DNA from: SMBSF63 sp034003545
GTDB lineage: Bacteria; Chloroflexota; Anaerolineae; Anaerolineales; Anaerolineaceae
DNA length: 64,000 nucleotides
Direction: 5' to 3'
Assembly (NCBI GenBank): GCA_964447155.1
Contig: CAYURM010000015.1
Span: 1 to 64,000, forward strand
Shown: in pieces, positions 24,485 to 33,693 of the stretch
How the letters are laid out: every line of letters starts with the position of its first letter
Position numbering within the stretch: position 1 is the stretch's first letter
Made by a program: the position numbers and the translations under genes
Notes under the pieces: generated by a model
Seen by the model: only the letters and a program-made list of their open reading frames with translations
What the model was told of the DNA's origin: nothing
Database searches by the model: none

Positions 24485-26014
24485 ATGAAAAAGAAATTCA
24501 GATTGTTTTTCGTTGTTCTGGTGATTGCAGGCATGCTTTTGGCGTCCTGTGCGCCTGCTGTACCAGAAACGGCTGGGCAGGTTACGGACCTGGAAGCCCA
24601 GATAGCGGCATTGCAGGCAGATCTTGAGGCTGCCAAAGATGCGGCGGTGGAAGCAGGGAAAGATATTGATGTGGGGGAAGTTGGGGAAGAATTGCAGGCA
24701 CAGCTTGATCAACTGCAAGGACAGCTGTCTGCTATTCAAAATCGCACGGTTATCGAATTCTGGACAACAGACAATGAAGAAGAACGGGTAAAGGCGTACG
24801 AAGCAGTTGCCGCCCGTTACATGGAATTGCATCCTGAAGTTGAGGTACGGATTGTCCCGATTGAAGAAAATGGTGTTTCGCAGCGCATTTCGACGGCGGT
24901 AGCCGCCAACCGGCTGCCGGACATCGTGCGCATGGGCGTTGAGCGTGTGGCTGCTTTCGCTGCGGATGGCATTCTGGATCAGGATGCGGCTGTGGCTACC
25001 ATTCAATCCATTGGTGAAGATGACTTCCGCGATGGCCCGCTGCAGATGGTAACCGATCCGTCAACCGGCAAGTATGCTGCCGTACCGTTTGATGGCTGGA
25101 TCCAGGCAATCTGGTACCGTCAGGATTTGTTCGATGACCTGGGCCTGCCGGCCCCGATTAAGTGGGAAGATATCCAGTCTGCCTGCAAGACTTTGCCTGG
25201 CAACGATGATCTGCTGTACGGGATTACCCTGGGCACTGACCCCGGTCAGAACTACGGTCATCAGGTGTTTGAACAGGTGGCGATTTCGAATGATGCCTGG
25301 CCTTTCGATGAGGCTGGCAACGTTACCATGGATACACCAGAAATGGTTGCCGCATTGGAATTTTACGCCAGCTTGCAGGAATGTGCTGTTCCTGGTCCGC
25401 AGTATTGGCGCGGCGCCCGCGAGGCGTATGAATTTGGACAGAGCGGGATGTTGTTCTACTCGACCTACATCATGGACGACCTGGTAGATGGTTCCGGTAT
25501 GGAAGATGGCAGTATGGTTGATCTGGCTTATGAAGATCTGGCGGCCCGCACTGGTTTTGCTCCCTCGATGGAAGGCCCCAATGGCGCTGCCAGTTATGGT
25601 CAGTTGGTGGCGATGGGGATCATGCAGGGTGCCGATCCTGTTGCCCAGGATGTGTTGAAATTCTTCATGACGGATGAGAATTATCAGGAAATTCTGGCGC
25701 TGGCTCCGTTCGGCAAGGTGCCTGTGCTGGAAAGTGCCGTGGACGAATGGCAGAGCAGCAGTGAGTACTTCGCCAACTATCCGCCCGAGACGCTGGAATC
25801 GATCGCGGCTGGATATGATACCATGCAGCGCTGGCTCTTCCGCCCGGACTATGGAACTGTCGAACGCGCTGTTGTTGGTGATATTGAAGGCCGTTTGCTC
25901 ATTCCACAGGTGATCAGCAATATTGCTATTGAAGGAACGATGACACCTGAAAGTGGCGCAGCATGGCTGCAGGAACAGGTTGAACTGCTGCGGGCTGAAC
26001 GCAGCGCAGAATAA
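24485..26014 (+). CDS. Sugar ABC transporter substrate-binding lipoprotein (CUT1 type)
   Basis: The 509-residue protein has a signal peptide and lipobox (MLLASC, Cys near residue 23). An unusual coiled-coil stretch follows at about 30-95 (LEAQIAALQADLEAAKD and similar heptads), then the family 1 extracellular solute-binding domain. The coiled coil probably spaces the binding domain from the membrane or mediates oligomerisation. The start at 24485 follows AAGGAAGGAG. It is followed by an intercistronic hairpin and two permease genes. No ATPase gene of the importer is present, so a shared MsmK-like ATPase encoded elsewhere is expected. Confidence 0.9.
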   Translation: MKKKFRLFFVVLVIAGMLLASCAPAVPETAGQVTDLEAQIAALQADLEAAKDAAVEAGKDIDVGEVGEELQAQLDQLQGQLSAIQNRTVIEFWTTDNEEERVKAYEAVAARYMELHPEVEVRIVPIEENGVSQRISTAVAANRLPDIVRMGVERVAAFAADGILDQDAAVATIQSIGEDDFRDGPLQMVTDPSTGKYAAVPFDGWIQAIWYRQDLFDDLGLPAPIKWEDIQSACKTLPGNDDLLYGITLGTDPGQNYGHQVFEQVAISNDAWPFDEAGNVTMDTPEMVAALEFYASLQECAVPGPQYWRGAREAYEFGQSGMLFYSTYIMDDLVDGSGMEDGSMVDLAYEDLAARTGFAPSMEGPNGAASYGQLVAMGIMQGADPVAQDVLKFFMTDENYQEILALAPFGKVPVLESAVDEWQSSSEYFANYPPETLESIAAGYDTMQRWLFRPDYGTVERAVVGDIEGRLLIPQVISNIAIEGTMTPESGAAWLQEQVELLRAERSAE

Positions 26015-26047
26015 CCTGGTTTTTCTCAGGCTGCACCGACACAATCT

Positions 26048-26077
26048 GGTCTGCCCACTCAACTGGGTGGGCAGACC
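26048..26077 (+). terminator. Intercistronic hairpin after the binding-protein gene
   Basis: GGTCTGCCCAC pairs with GTGGGCAGACC (11 bp). It lies between the binding-protein and permease genes and lacks a clean T tract. Such hairpins often stabilise the upstream mRNA or cause partial termination, so the binding protein is made in excess. Confidence 0.6.
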
Positions 26078-26188
26078 CTCCCTTCTCCATTCTGAAAACA
26101 GAGGGCCGGCACGGTCAGCTCTCGTGTGTTGAACGAATAAACAGGCAGCCGGTACCGGTTTCGGTGATCCTATCAAAGGAGGCAGCGA

Positions 26189-27145
26189 ATGTCGACAGTG
26201 TCACCACCTCAAAAGCGATCAATATTTGGGAACACAATGCACGCACGTGAGGTGCGCCTTGCCTGGGCATTGATCCTTCCCACCTTTTTGATTGTGTTTG
26301 GTTTGATCCTTTTCCCCGCAATTTTCAGCGTATGGATCAGTTTTCACAAGGTTGGTTTGAATAACCTGAATGATGTGCTGCATGCGCCTTTCATTGGTTT
26401 TGATAATTACAAGGCTGTTTTTTCAGATTTTGCCTTCAAGTGGAACGGTTTTTCCCAGATGGGCGCAGCTGTGACGACAGTTTTTTATTCCTTTGCTTCA
26501 ACCATACTTACCCTGCTGTTTGGTTTGGTGGCGGCTTTGTTGTTGAATAGACCTTTCAAAGGCCGTGGTCTTGCGCGGGGAATTTTTCTTTTCCCCTATG
26601 TTGCGCCTGTGATCAGTGTTGCCTTTGTTTGGCGCTGGCTGCTCGATCCGCGGCCATCTGGCGTGCTCAATCATGTGCTCATGTCGTTGAATATGATTGA
26701 AGCGCCGAAAGCCTATCTGGCAACGCGCGGCCTGGCGATCTGGCTGGTGATCATTTTTCAAGCCTGGCGGTATTTTCCCTTTGCCATGTTGATGATCCTG
26801 GCGCGATTGCAGGCGATTGATGATACCCTGTATGAGGCAGCGGCTGTAGATGGCGCGAATGCCTGGCAGAAATTTCTGTATGTGACCATCCCGGAACTGC
26901 GGTATGTACTCGGCGCGACTTTCCTGCTGCGTTTGTTATGGACCTTCAATAAGTTTGATGATATCTGGTTGTTGACCGGCGGCGGGTATGGCACCAATGT
27001 TTTGCCTGTATTGACGTATCAGTTTAGTTTTAATTCGTATGACTTTGGTAAGGGAGCTGCCACAGCGATGATCATGCTGACCGCATTGGTGGTTTTCATT
27101 GCTGCGTATGTGCTGATTGTTATGCGCAATGCAGATGAAAGTTGA
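26189..27145 (+). CDS. Sugar ABC transporter permease 1
   Basis: The 318-residue protein has six membrane helices and the inner-membrane permease (binding-protein-dependent) signature EAAAVDGANAWQKFLYVTIP near residue 215, which contacts the ATPase. This is the MalF/UgpA position in CUT1 importers. A strong AAAGGAGG site precedes the start. It is paired with the second permease 12 bases downstream. Confidence 0.94.
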   Translation: MSTVSPPQKRSIFGNTMHAREVRLAWALILPTFLIVFGLILFPAIFSVWISFHKVGLNNLNDVLHAPFIGFDNYKAVFSDFAFKWNGFSQMGAAVTTVFYSFASTILTLLFGLVAALLLNRPFKGRGLARGIFLFPYVAPVISVAFVWRWLLDPRPSGVLNHVLMSLNMIEAPKAYLATRGLAIWLVIIFQAWRYFPFAMLMILARLQAIDDTLYEAAAVDGANAWQKFLYVTIPELRYVLGATFLLRLLWTFNKFDDIWLLTGGGYGTNVLPVLTYQFSFNSYDFGKGAATAMIMLTALVVFIAAYVLIVMRNADES

Positions 27146-27160
27146 TCAGGAGGAATTTTG

Positions 27161-28081
27161 ATGTCGACTAAACAAGAATCGAATGGAGACCGCCCCCTCC
27201 GGTTTCTGGATCATCTGGCGGGCTGGATCAACTGGCCGCGGTTTCTTTTTGCGCTGGGGTTGTTCATCTTTTTCGCAATGATCCTCTTCCCCTTTTACTG
27301 GATGGTGAGCTCTTCTTTTAAATCACCCGCTGAAATTGCCAGCCGCACCCCGGTTTATATCCCTTCCCAACTGCGGCTGGACGCGTACAAAGAGTTGTTT
27401 GACGCGAATCAGGCGCATTTTCAGAATTTTGGGGCGAACATTGTCAACAGTATCCTGGTTGCGGTTCCGACGGCTTTGATCGCGGTGATTCTATCCACAT
27501 TGGGGGCGTACGCCACAGCCCGGCTGCGTTTTAAGGGCCGTGAATGGATGCTGAATGGGGTTTTGGTGGTCTATCTTTTCCCGGCAGTGCTCTTGATCAT
27601 TCCGTTGTTTGCCATGCTGGCGCAAATCAGCCAGGTGTTTGGGTTTGAAGTGCAGGATAATCTGGTCGTGCTCATTTTTACTTATCTGGCCCAGACATTG
27701 CCCGTGGCGCTGTATATGCTGACCAATTATTTTCGCACGATACCGGATGAAATTGAGCAGGCGGCCTTGATTGATGGCTGCACTCGTTTCGAAGTGATTT
27801 GGCGGATTGTGTTGCCGCTGGCTGTCCCTGCTTTGATCACGGTGGGCATCTATACCTTTATGATCGCCTGGAATGAATTCCTGTATGCATTTATTTTCCT
27901 GAACGACAGGGCCGCATTCACCATTCCCATCAAGATCAATACCATTTTTAACGACCCCAGCCCGCGCCCGCATGTGGTCATGGCAGCGTCAACGATTATG
28001 ACGGTGCCCGTGATTGTGTTGTTCCTCGCTTTTGAAAAATTCCTGGAGCGCGGCCTGACCGCTGGTGGTGTCAAGGGGTAG
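27161..28081 (+). CDS. Sugar ABC transporter permease 2
   Basis: The 306-residue protein is the MalG/UgpE-type partner, with six helices and the EAA loop EIEQAALIDGCTRFEVIWRI near residue 195. AGGAGG lies directly upstream of the ATG. The importer set (binding protein, two permeases) is complete except for the ATPase. After it, 28082-28382 holds a structured leader of the next gene and no coding sequence. Confidence 0.94.
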   Translation: MSTKQESNGDRPLRFLDHLAGWINWPRFLFALGLFIFFAMILFPFYWMVSSSFKSPAEIASRTPVYIPSQLRLDAYKELFDANQAHFQNFGANIVNSILVAVPTALIAVILSTLGAYATARLRFKGREWMLNGVLVVYLFPAVLLIIPLFAMLAQISQVFGFEVQDNLVVLIFTYLAQTLPVALYMLTNYFRTIPDEIEQAALIDGCTRFEVIWRIVLPLAVPALITVGIYTFMIAWNEFLYAFIFLNDRAAFTIPIKINTIFNDPSPRPHVVMAASTIMTVPVIVLFLAFEKFLERGLTAGGVKG

Positions 28082-28285
28082 TTTGCAGTTCATATTGGGT
28101 ATATTTATTCCAACCGGCTGGCAGCGACAGGGTGTTGCTGGTATAGTATTGTGGTGCCGATCCGGCATGTGGTGTTAGACGAATTCAAATCGCGGATCTG
28201 CTTTTGAGGATTGACAAAGGGGTATGGTTCAACATCGGCTTGACGAGCGGAGCAGCGGTTGGCTGCGTTTCCATGAGGTATGTTC

Positions 28286-28370
28286 CTGTTTGGGCAGCTA
28301 AAACGATAGGGCCGGATGGTGAAGCGCGGTGATGCAGCGAATGCCATCCTGCCGCTGCTTGCCCAGACAG
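28286..28370 (+). promoter_or_regulatory. Long stem-loop leader before the glycosyltransferase
   Basis: An outer 11-bp stem with one G-U pair (28286-28296 with 28360-28370) encloses an inner 6-bp stem GGATGG/CCATCC (28314-28319 with 28344-28349). It ends 21 bases before the start codon. It could modulate expression of the two enzyme genes relative to the importer. No T tract follows. Confidence 0.45.
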
Positions 28371-28391
28371 TGATGAAAAGGTGTGAAGAAA

Positions 28392-29753
28392 ATGGCAAAG
28401 AATATTGGTATTTTTCATTATCAGGTCGGCCACACGGACGGTGTCTCGCTGGAATTGGAAAAATGGCAGCGTGTATTTGAGGAGAGGGGGCATACGGTGT
28501 ATTTATGCGCCGGTGACCTGGGATCTGCCGAAGGCATATTGATCAGGGAGATGTACCATCATCTCCCTGAGATTGAGCGGCTGTATGACAATACGTTTCA
28601 GCCGCTGCACGATTTTAATGCCGAGGGATACAGGGCTGAATTAGCCCGCTGGGTCGATATTCTTGAAACACGCTTCCGCGCCTTTATTCGCGAAAAAGCG
28701 ATCGATTTTATTGTGCCGGAAAATGTGTGGTGTGTGGCGGCTAATCCGGCTGTGGGCATAGCCCTGGAAAATGTGCGCCGTGAGTTTGACATTCCGGCCC
28801 TGGCCCATAACCATGATTTTTTCTGGGAGAGACAAAATGGGGTGGCGTTGAGCTGCGCGGCAGCCATCGAAATGGCCCAGGTGTATACGCCTCCCCGGGG
28901 CGGGAAGATCCAGCATGTGGTGATTAACAGCCTTGCGCGACAGCAATTGCTGCGGAGAAAGGGGATTGACTCCACGGTCGTGCCGAATATTTTTGATTTT
29001 CAAGCCCCGCCGTGGGTGAAAGATTCATATAATGCCGATTTTCGGGAGCGCATCGGGTTGAAAGAAAAGGATGTGCTCCTCTTGCAGGCCACCCGGATTG
29101 TTCCCCGGAAAGGCATCGAGCTGGCGATTGACTTCGCCAGGGCACTTGATACGCCCAGGCGGCGGGCTGTTTTGCAGGAAAAAGGATTATTTGATGGACG
29201 CTCATTCGATGAGGACAGCCGGATTGTGCTGGTGCTGGCAGGCTATGCCCGTGATGATCCGACGGGCGTATATTTTCAGAAATTGAAGGACAAGGCCGCC
29301 CGGGAAGGGGTGGATATGATCCATGTGGGGGACATGATTACGCATGAACGTGAAAGTAAAGCTGGTGAGAAGACTTTCTCCTTGTGGGATACTTATGTGT
29401 TTGCTGATTTTGTAACCTATCCCAGTTTATGGGAAGGTTGGGGCAATCAATTTTTAGAGGCGGTGCGGGCGAAGCTGCCGGTGATGCTGTTTGAGTATCC
29501 GGTTTATGAAGCCGACATTGGTCCCAGGGGTTTTGAAGTTGTTTCGCTCGGCACAGAGGTTACCGGCGAAAACGAAGCGGGCTTGGTGAAGGTGTCCGCG
29601 GATACGATTGGGCGGGCTGCTGATGAGGCTGTGGTGCTGTTGACCAACGCGGCGGCACGACAGAAAGCTGTTGAACATAATTTTGCGCTGGGCCAAAAAC
29701 ACTATTCGATGGACGCGCTGCGTGCATATCTTGGAAACTTAATGAATGATTGA
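28392..29753 (+). CDS. GT4-family glycosyltransferase
   Basis: The 453-residue protein has a two-domain GT-B fold. The N-terminal part begins NIGIFHYQVGHTDGVSLELE. The C-terminal nucleotide-sugar domain has LLQATRIVPRKGIELAI (about 225-240) and the EX7E motif in EGWGNQFLE near residue 350, which marks retaining GT4 enzymes. It is a cytosolic enzyme transferring a sugar from an NDP-sugar to an unknown acceptor. It sits 6 bases before a GH13_18 phosphorylase, so the two probably share a metabolite; a glucosylglycerate- or sucrose-type solute is an inference. The start at 28392 has AAAAGG upstream; a GTG at 28383 is less likely. Confidence 0.8.
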   Translation: MAKNIGIFHYQVGHTDGVSLELEKWQRVFEERGHTVYLCAGDLGSAEGILIREMYHHLPEIERLYDNTFQPLHDFNAEGYRAELARWVDILETRFRAFIREKAIDFIVPENVWCVAANPAVGIALENVRREFDIPALAHNHDFFWERQNGVALSCAAAIEMAQVYTPPRGGKIQHVVINSLARQQLLRRKGIDSTVVPNIFDFQAPPWVKDSYNADFRERIGLKEKDVLLLQATRIVPRKGIELAIDFARALDTPRRRAVLQEKGLFDGRSFDEDSRIVLVLAGYARDDPTGVYFQKLKDKAAREGVDMIHVGDMITHERESKAGEKTFSLWDTYVFADFVTYPSLWEGWGNQFLEAVRAKLPVMLFEYPVYEADIGPRGFEVVSLGTEVTGENEAGLVKVSADTIGRAADEAVVLLTNAAARQKAVEHNFALGQKHYSMDALRAYLGNLMND

Positions 29754-29759
29754 GGCGTT

Positions 29760-31517
29760 ATGAAGCTACTTGAAAAGAAGTTGTTTGAACATCTGGCATT
29801 TCTCTATGGTAATGAAACCGCCCACAGTGTGATAGACCGCTTTCTGGATTTAATCCATGGCTTTCAGCAACAACATGCGGACTTGACTGAACGACCTGCC
29901 AGCAGCAAGATCAGCGAAAAGGACGCCATTCTGATCACGTATGGCGACATGGTGTACCAGGAAGGGGATGCCCCTCTGAAAACCTTGTCTTCTTTTCTTA
30001 ACAATCATCTTGAGGACACAATCAGCACGGTACATATTCTGCCATTTTATCCATACTCCTCCGATGACGGGTTTTCTGTCATTGACTACCGGAAGGTGAA
30101 CAGTGCGCTGGGCACATGGGATGATATTGCCCGGTTGGGAAAGAATTATCGCCTGATGTTTGATGCTGTGGTCAATCACATCTCATCACAAAGCGCTGCT
30201 TTTCAGGGGTTTCTCAAAGACGATCCGAAATATGATGAATTTTTCACTGTGGTGGACCCGGAAGTTGATCTGTCACGGGTCTTCCGTCCACGGGCGCAGC
30301 CGGTGTTGACGCCGTTTGAAACGGCCAGCGGCACGAAATATGTATGGACGACGTTCAGTGCTGACCAGATTGATCTGAATTTTGCCAATCCGGATGTGCT
30401 GCTGGAAGTGGCCGATATTTTATTGTTCTATGCTGCGCATGGCGCTGAGTTTGTGCGGCTGGATGCAGTGACGTTCGTGTGGAAGGAAATCGGCACGACC
30501 TGTATTAACTTGCCGCAAACGCATCGCATCGTGCAGACCATGCGCACGATCCTGGATCTGGCAGCCCCCAATGTGGTGCTGATCACCGAAACCAACGTGC
30601 CGCACGAGGATAACATTGCTTATTTTGGGGATGGCACCAACGAGGCGCAAATGGTATATAACTTTGCTTTGCCGTTGTTGACGCTGCATGCTTTTAAAAA
30701 TGCAGATGTGCGCACGTTGTCTGAGTGGGCGGCTACCCTGGATTTGCCTTCTGATCAGGTAACCTTCTTCAATTTCCTCGCCTGTCATGATGGCATTGGC
30801 ATGCTGCCGGTGAAGAACATCCTTTCGCCGGATGACCTTAATGAACTGGCAGCCCACACCAAAGCATTGGGCGGGTTTGTGTCTTACAAGAGCAATGAAG
30901 ATGGTTCACAAAGCCCGTACGAACTGAATATCAATTATCTGGATGCTTTGGGGGACCCTGAGGCACCGATGATCGATGCTGAAATACTTGCGCAGCGCTT
31001 TCTCGCCACCCAGGCAATTATGCTGGCCTTACGCGGCGTGCCCGGCATTTATTTCCACAGCCTGTTTGGTTCGCAGAATTGGAAGGAAGGCGCGGAAGAA
31101 ACCGGGCGGCCCCGCACAATCAACCGTGAAAAATTACAGTTGGACAGGGTGGAAGCAGAATTAAATGATCCCGCCTCTGTGCGATACTATGTTTTTAAGG
31201 GGTATAAGCGGCTTCTTAAGGTGCGCATGGATAATCCGGCTTTTCATCCGTTGGGTGGTCAGAAAATCCTCTCCATTCACAAGTCAGTATTTGCCTTGCT
31301 GCGCACCTCGCTGGATGAGGGGACACGCACGTTGTGTCTGCACAACACTTCCTCTGAAAACTTGAATCTCAGCATCGATTTGAACGCGCTGCATGGGAAG
31401 GAATCCGATTCATTTACGGACTTGATCAGTCAGAGAGCCTTCGCCGCCAGGGAGGGGCAACTGACCTTGCAGCTTGCCCCATATGAAACCCTCTGGCTGT
31501 CGTGTGGTGTATACTAG
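29760..31517 (+). CDS. GH13_18 glycoside phosphorylase (sucrose/glucosylglycerate phosphorylase group)
   Basis: The 585-residue protein is a (beta/alpha)8 alpha-amylase-superfamily enzyme. Catalytic residues are visible: nucleophile D235 in FVRLDAVTFVWK, acid/base E277 in LITETNVPH, and transition-state stabiliser D344 in ACHDGIG. The LPFYPYSSDDGFSV motif near residue 95 is typical of subfamily 18, which phosphorolyses sucrose, sucrose-6-phosphate, glucosylglycerol or glucosylglycerate to glucose-1-phosphate. E. coli YcjM, a glucosylglycerate phosphorylase, lies next to an ABC importer as here. Which substrate is used cannot be read by eye. GAGG precedes the start; recQ begins 4 bases after the stop. 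Confidence 0.88.
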   Translation: MKLLEKKLFEHLAFLYGNETAHSVIDRFLDLIHGFQQQHADLTERPASSKISEKDAILITYGDMVYQEGDAPLKTLSSFLNNHLEDTISTVHILPFYPYSSDDGFSVIDYRKVNSALGTWDDIARLGKNYRLMFDAVVNHISSQSAAFQGFLKDDPKYDEFFTVVDPEVDLSRVFRPRAQPVLTPFETASGTKYVWTTFSADQIDLNFANPDVLLEVADILLFYAAHGAEFVRLDAVTFVWKEIGTTCINLPQTHRIVQTMRTILDLAAPNVVLITETNVPHEDNIAYFGDGTNEAQMVYNFALPLLTLHAFKNADVRTLSEWAATLDLPSDQVTFFNFLACHDGIGMLPVKNILSPDDLNELAAHTKALGGFVSYKSNEDGSQSPYELNINYLDALGDPEAPMIDAEILAQRFLATQAIMLALRGVPGIYFHSLFGSQNWKEGAEETGRPRTINREKLQLDRVEAELNDPASVRYYVFKGYKRLLKVRMDNPAFHPLGGQKILSIHKSVFALLRTSLDEGTRTLCLHNTSSENLNLSIDLNALHGKESDSFTDLISQRAFAAREGQLTLQLAPYETLWLSCGVY

Positions 31518-31521
31518 AAAA

Positions 31522-33693
31522 ATGCGCCCCCCTCAATCTATTCTCAAAGACATCTTTGGTTACGATTCCTTTCTTCCCTTGCAGCGCGAGGTGATTGAAA
31601 ACGTGCTTGCCGGGCGGGATACGCTGGCGATCATGCCTACGGGCGGCGGCAAATCGCTGTGCTATCAGATTCCCGCCTTACTGCTGGATGGCCTGACGGT
31701 GGTCGTTTCGCCCCTCATTTCGCTCATGCAAGACCAGGTGGAACAGTTGCGCGCTGCGGGGATTGCGGCTGTTGTGCTTAACAGCTCGATTTCGGCGGAG
31801 GAGTATCAGCGTAACATGGCGATGGTACGGCAGGGGGAAGTCAAATTGCTGTATGTTGCCCCCGAGACTTTGCTCACCGAGCGCATTTTTGCGTTGCTTT
31901 CGCAGGTCAAGCTGGACTTGTTGACGATTGATGAGGCACATTGTATTTCCGAATGGGGACATGACTTCCGTCCTGAATACCGGCAGATGATGAGCGTACG
32001 CCAGCGCTACCCGGATGCAGTCTGTCTGGCGTTGACGGCCACTGCCACCGAACGGGTGCGTTCGGACATCAAGCGCAGCCTGGAATTTTCGCAATCCAAT
32101 GAATTTGTCGCCAGTTTCAACCGGGGAAATCTGTTTATTGAGGTGAAGCCCAAAACCGACGGGATCAGCCAGACGGTTGATTTTCTGGAAGGTTTCAAAG
32201 ATCAATCCGGTATCATTTATTGTTTCTCGCGGCGTCAGGTGGATCAGCTTGCAGCGTATCTGGCGGCGAAGGGGTTTTCTGTGCGTCCGTATCATGCCGG
32301 ACTGGAAGATGAGGAGCGGAGGGTCAATCAGGAAGCTTTTATCCGGGATGACGTGCAGATCATTGTGGCGACGATTGCCTTTGGAATGGGAATCAACAAG
32401 CCGAATGTGCGCTTTGTGATCCATTTTGACCTGCCCAAGAGCATTGAAGGGTATTATCAGGAGATCGGCCGCGCCGGACGGGATGGACTGTCAGCGCATT
32501 GTTTGTTGCTGTACAGTTATTCCGATGTTGCCAAGCAGCGCTTTTTTATCAATCAAAAAGAGGGGAATGAGAAACGTGTAGCGGAAGAGCACCTGGATGC
32601 TATTGTTCGTTATGCCGAAGACGAGATCAGTTGCCGCCGCAAGCCGCTGCTGGCGTATTTTGGCGAGACTTTTTCCATCGAGAATTGCGAAAATTGTGAT
32701 AATTGTACCCATGCACCGGCAGCCCAAACGGATATCACCATCCTGTCCCAGAAATTTTTGTCGTGTGTGATCCGCACGGGCGAGCGCTTTGGCGCAGGAC
32801 ACGTGACGGCTGTGCTGCGCGGCTCAAAAAACCAGAAAGTGTTGCGCTCCGGGCATGATAAATTGTCCACGTATGGGATTGGCGGAGAGCTGACTCAAAA
32901 ACAGTGGAGCCATCTTGCCCGGCAACTGCTGCAAATGGGATATCTGGAACAGGCAGGTGAATATCGCACACTGCGCCTGACGGATGAGGGCCGTCTGGTC
33001 TTGCGTGAGCGTAAGCCGATCATGGGGCAGGTTTTGGAACAGGCGGATGCTGGCCGGTCTGGCGGCCGCCAGGCAGAGCTGGCATACGACCATGCGTTAT
33101 TTGCCCTGCTGCGGGCCAAACGCAAAGCGCTGGCTGATGAGGCCAATGTGCCCCCGTATGTGATTTTCCCGGACAGGACGCTGGTTGAAATGAGCGCTTA
33201 TTATCCACAGTCCAGGGAGAGCCTGCTGACGATGAACGGGGTAGGGCAGGCCAAGCTGGAGCGTTTTGGCGCAGCATTTCTGGACGTGATCCGTGCTTAC
33301 TGCGAGGAGAATGGCTGCCAGGAGAAGAAAAAGACAGTGGGGCTTCGCAGCTACGGGCTCAAACAGGATGGGGGCAAGCGGCGTCATGTAGAGGTGGGGG
33401 AATTGTTCAACGCAGGGGAGAGCGTAGAGGCTTTGGCGGCACGGTATCAGGTGCAACACGGCAGCATCATTTCGAATCTGATGCGCTTTGTGCAGGAAGG
33501 GAACACCTTGCGGGATGCCGCTGGTTTTCTGGATCTGGTGTCTGCACCTGCCGGGCAGCAGAAGGCTGCGTTTCAGGCCTTTGAGGAATTGGGAACCGAG
33601 TTTCTTAAGCCAGTGTTTGAAAAGCTGGATGGTGCGGTGAGTTACGATGACTTGAAGGTTATTCGCATGGTGATGTTGAATGGATCAGGTTAG
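31522..33693 (+). CDS. recQ: ATP-dependent DNA helicase RecQ
   Basis: This 3'-5' helicase acts in recombination and replication-fork repair. The 723-residue protein has Walker A TGGGKS (41-46), a DEAH box at 137-140 (DEAHCISEWGHDFRPEY), helicase motifs V/VI (QEIGRAGRDG), and a zinc-binding region with four cysteines (CRRK...CENCDNC). A winged-helix RQC domain and an HRDC domain (about residues 520-600) follow. About 120 extra residues at the C-terminus resemble a helix-turn-helix domain found on RecQ of several phyla. The start at 31522 is the first Met before the conserved ILKDIFGYDSFLPLQ. The ribosome binding site is weak. Its stop overlaps that of the convergent gene. Confidence 0.97.
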   Translation: MRPPQSILKDIFGYDSFLPLQREVIENVLAGRDTLAIMPTGGGKSLCYQIPALLLDGLTVVVSPLISLMQDQVEQLRAAGIAAVVLNSSISAEEYQRNMAMVRQGEVKLLYVAPETLLTERIFALLSQVKLDLLTIDEAHCISEWGHDFRPEYRQMMSVRQRYPDAVCLALTATATERVRSDIKRSLEFSQSNEFVASFNRGNLFIEVKPKTDGISQTVDFLEGFKDQSGIIYCFSRRQVDQLAAYLAAKGFSVRPYHAGLEDEERRVNQEAFIRDDVQIIVATIAFGMGINKPNVRFVIHFDLPKSIEGYYQEIGRAGRDGLSAHCLLLYSYSDVAKQRFFINQKEGNEKRVAEEHLDAIVRYAEDEISCRRKPLLAYFGETFSIENCENCDNCTHAPAAQTDITILSQKFLSCVIRTGERFGAGHVTAVLRGSKNQKVLRSGHDKLSTYGIGGELTQKQWSHLARQLLQMGYLEQAGEYRTLRLTDEGRLVLRERKPIMGQVLEQADAGRSGGRQAELAYDHALFALLRAKRKALADEANVPPYVIFPDRTLVEMSAYYPQSRESLLTMNGVGQAKLERFGAAFLDVIRAYCEENGCQEKKKTVGLRSYGLKQDGGKRRHVEVGELFNAGESVEALAARYQVQHGSIISNLMRFVQEGNTLRDAAGFLDLVSAPAGQQKAAFQAFEELGTEFLKPVFEKLDGAVSYDDLKVIRMVMLNGSG

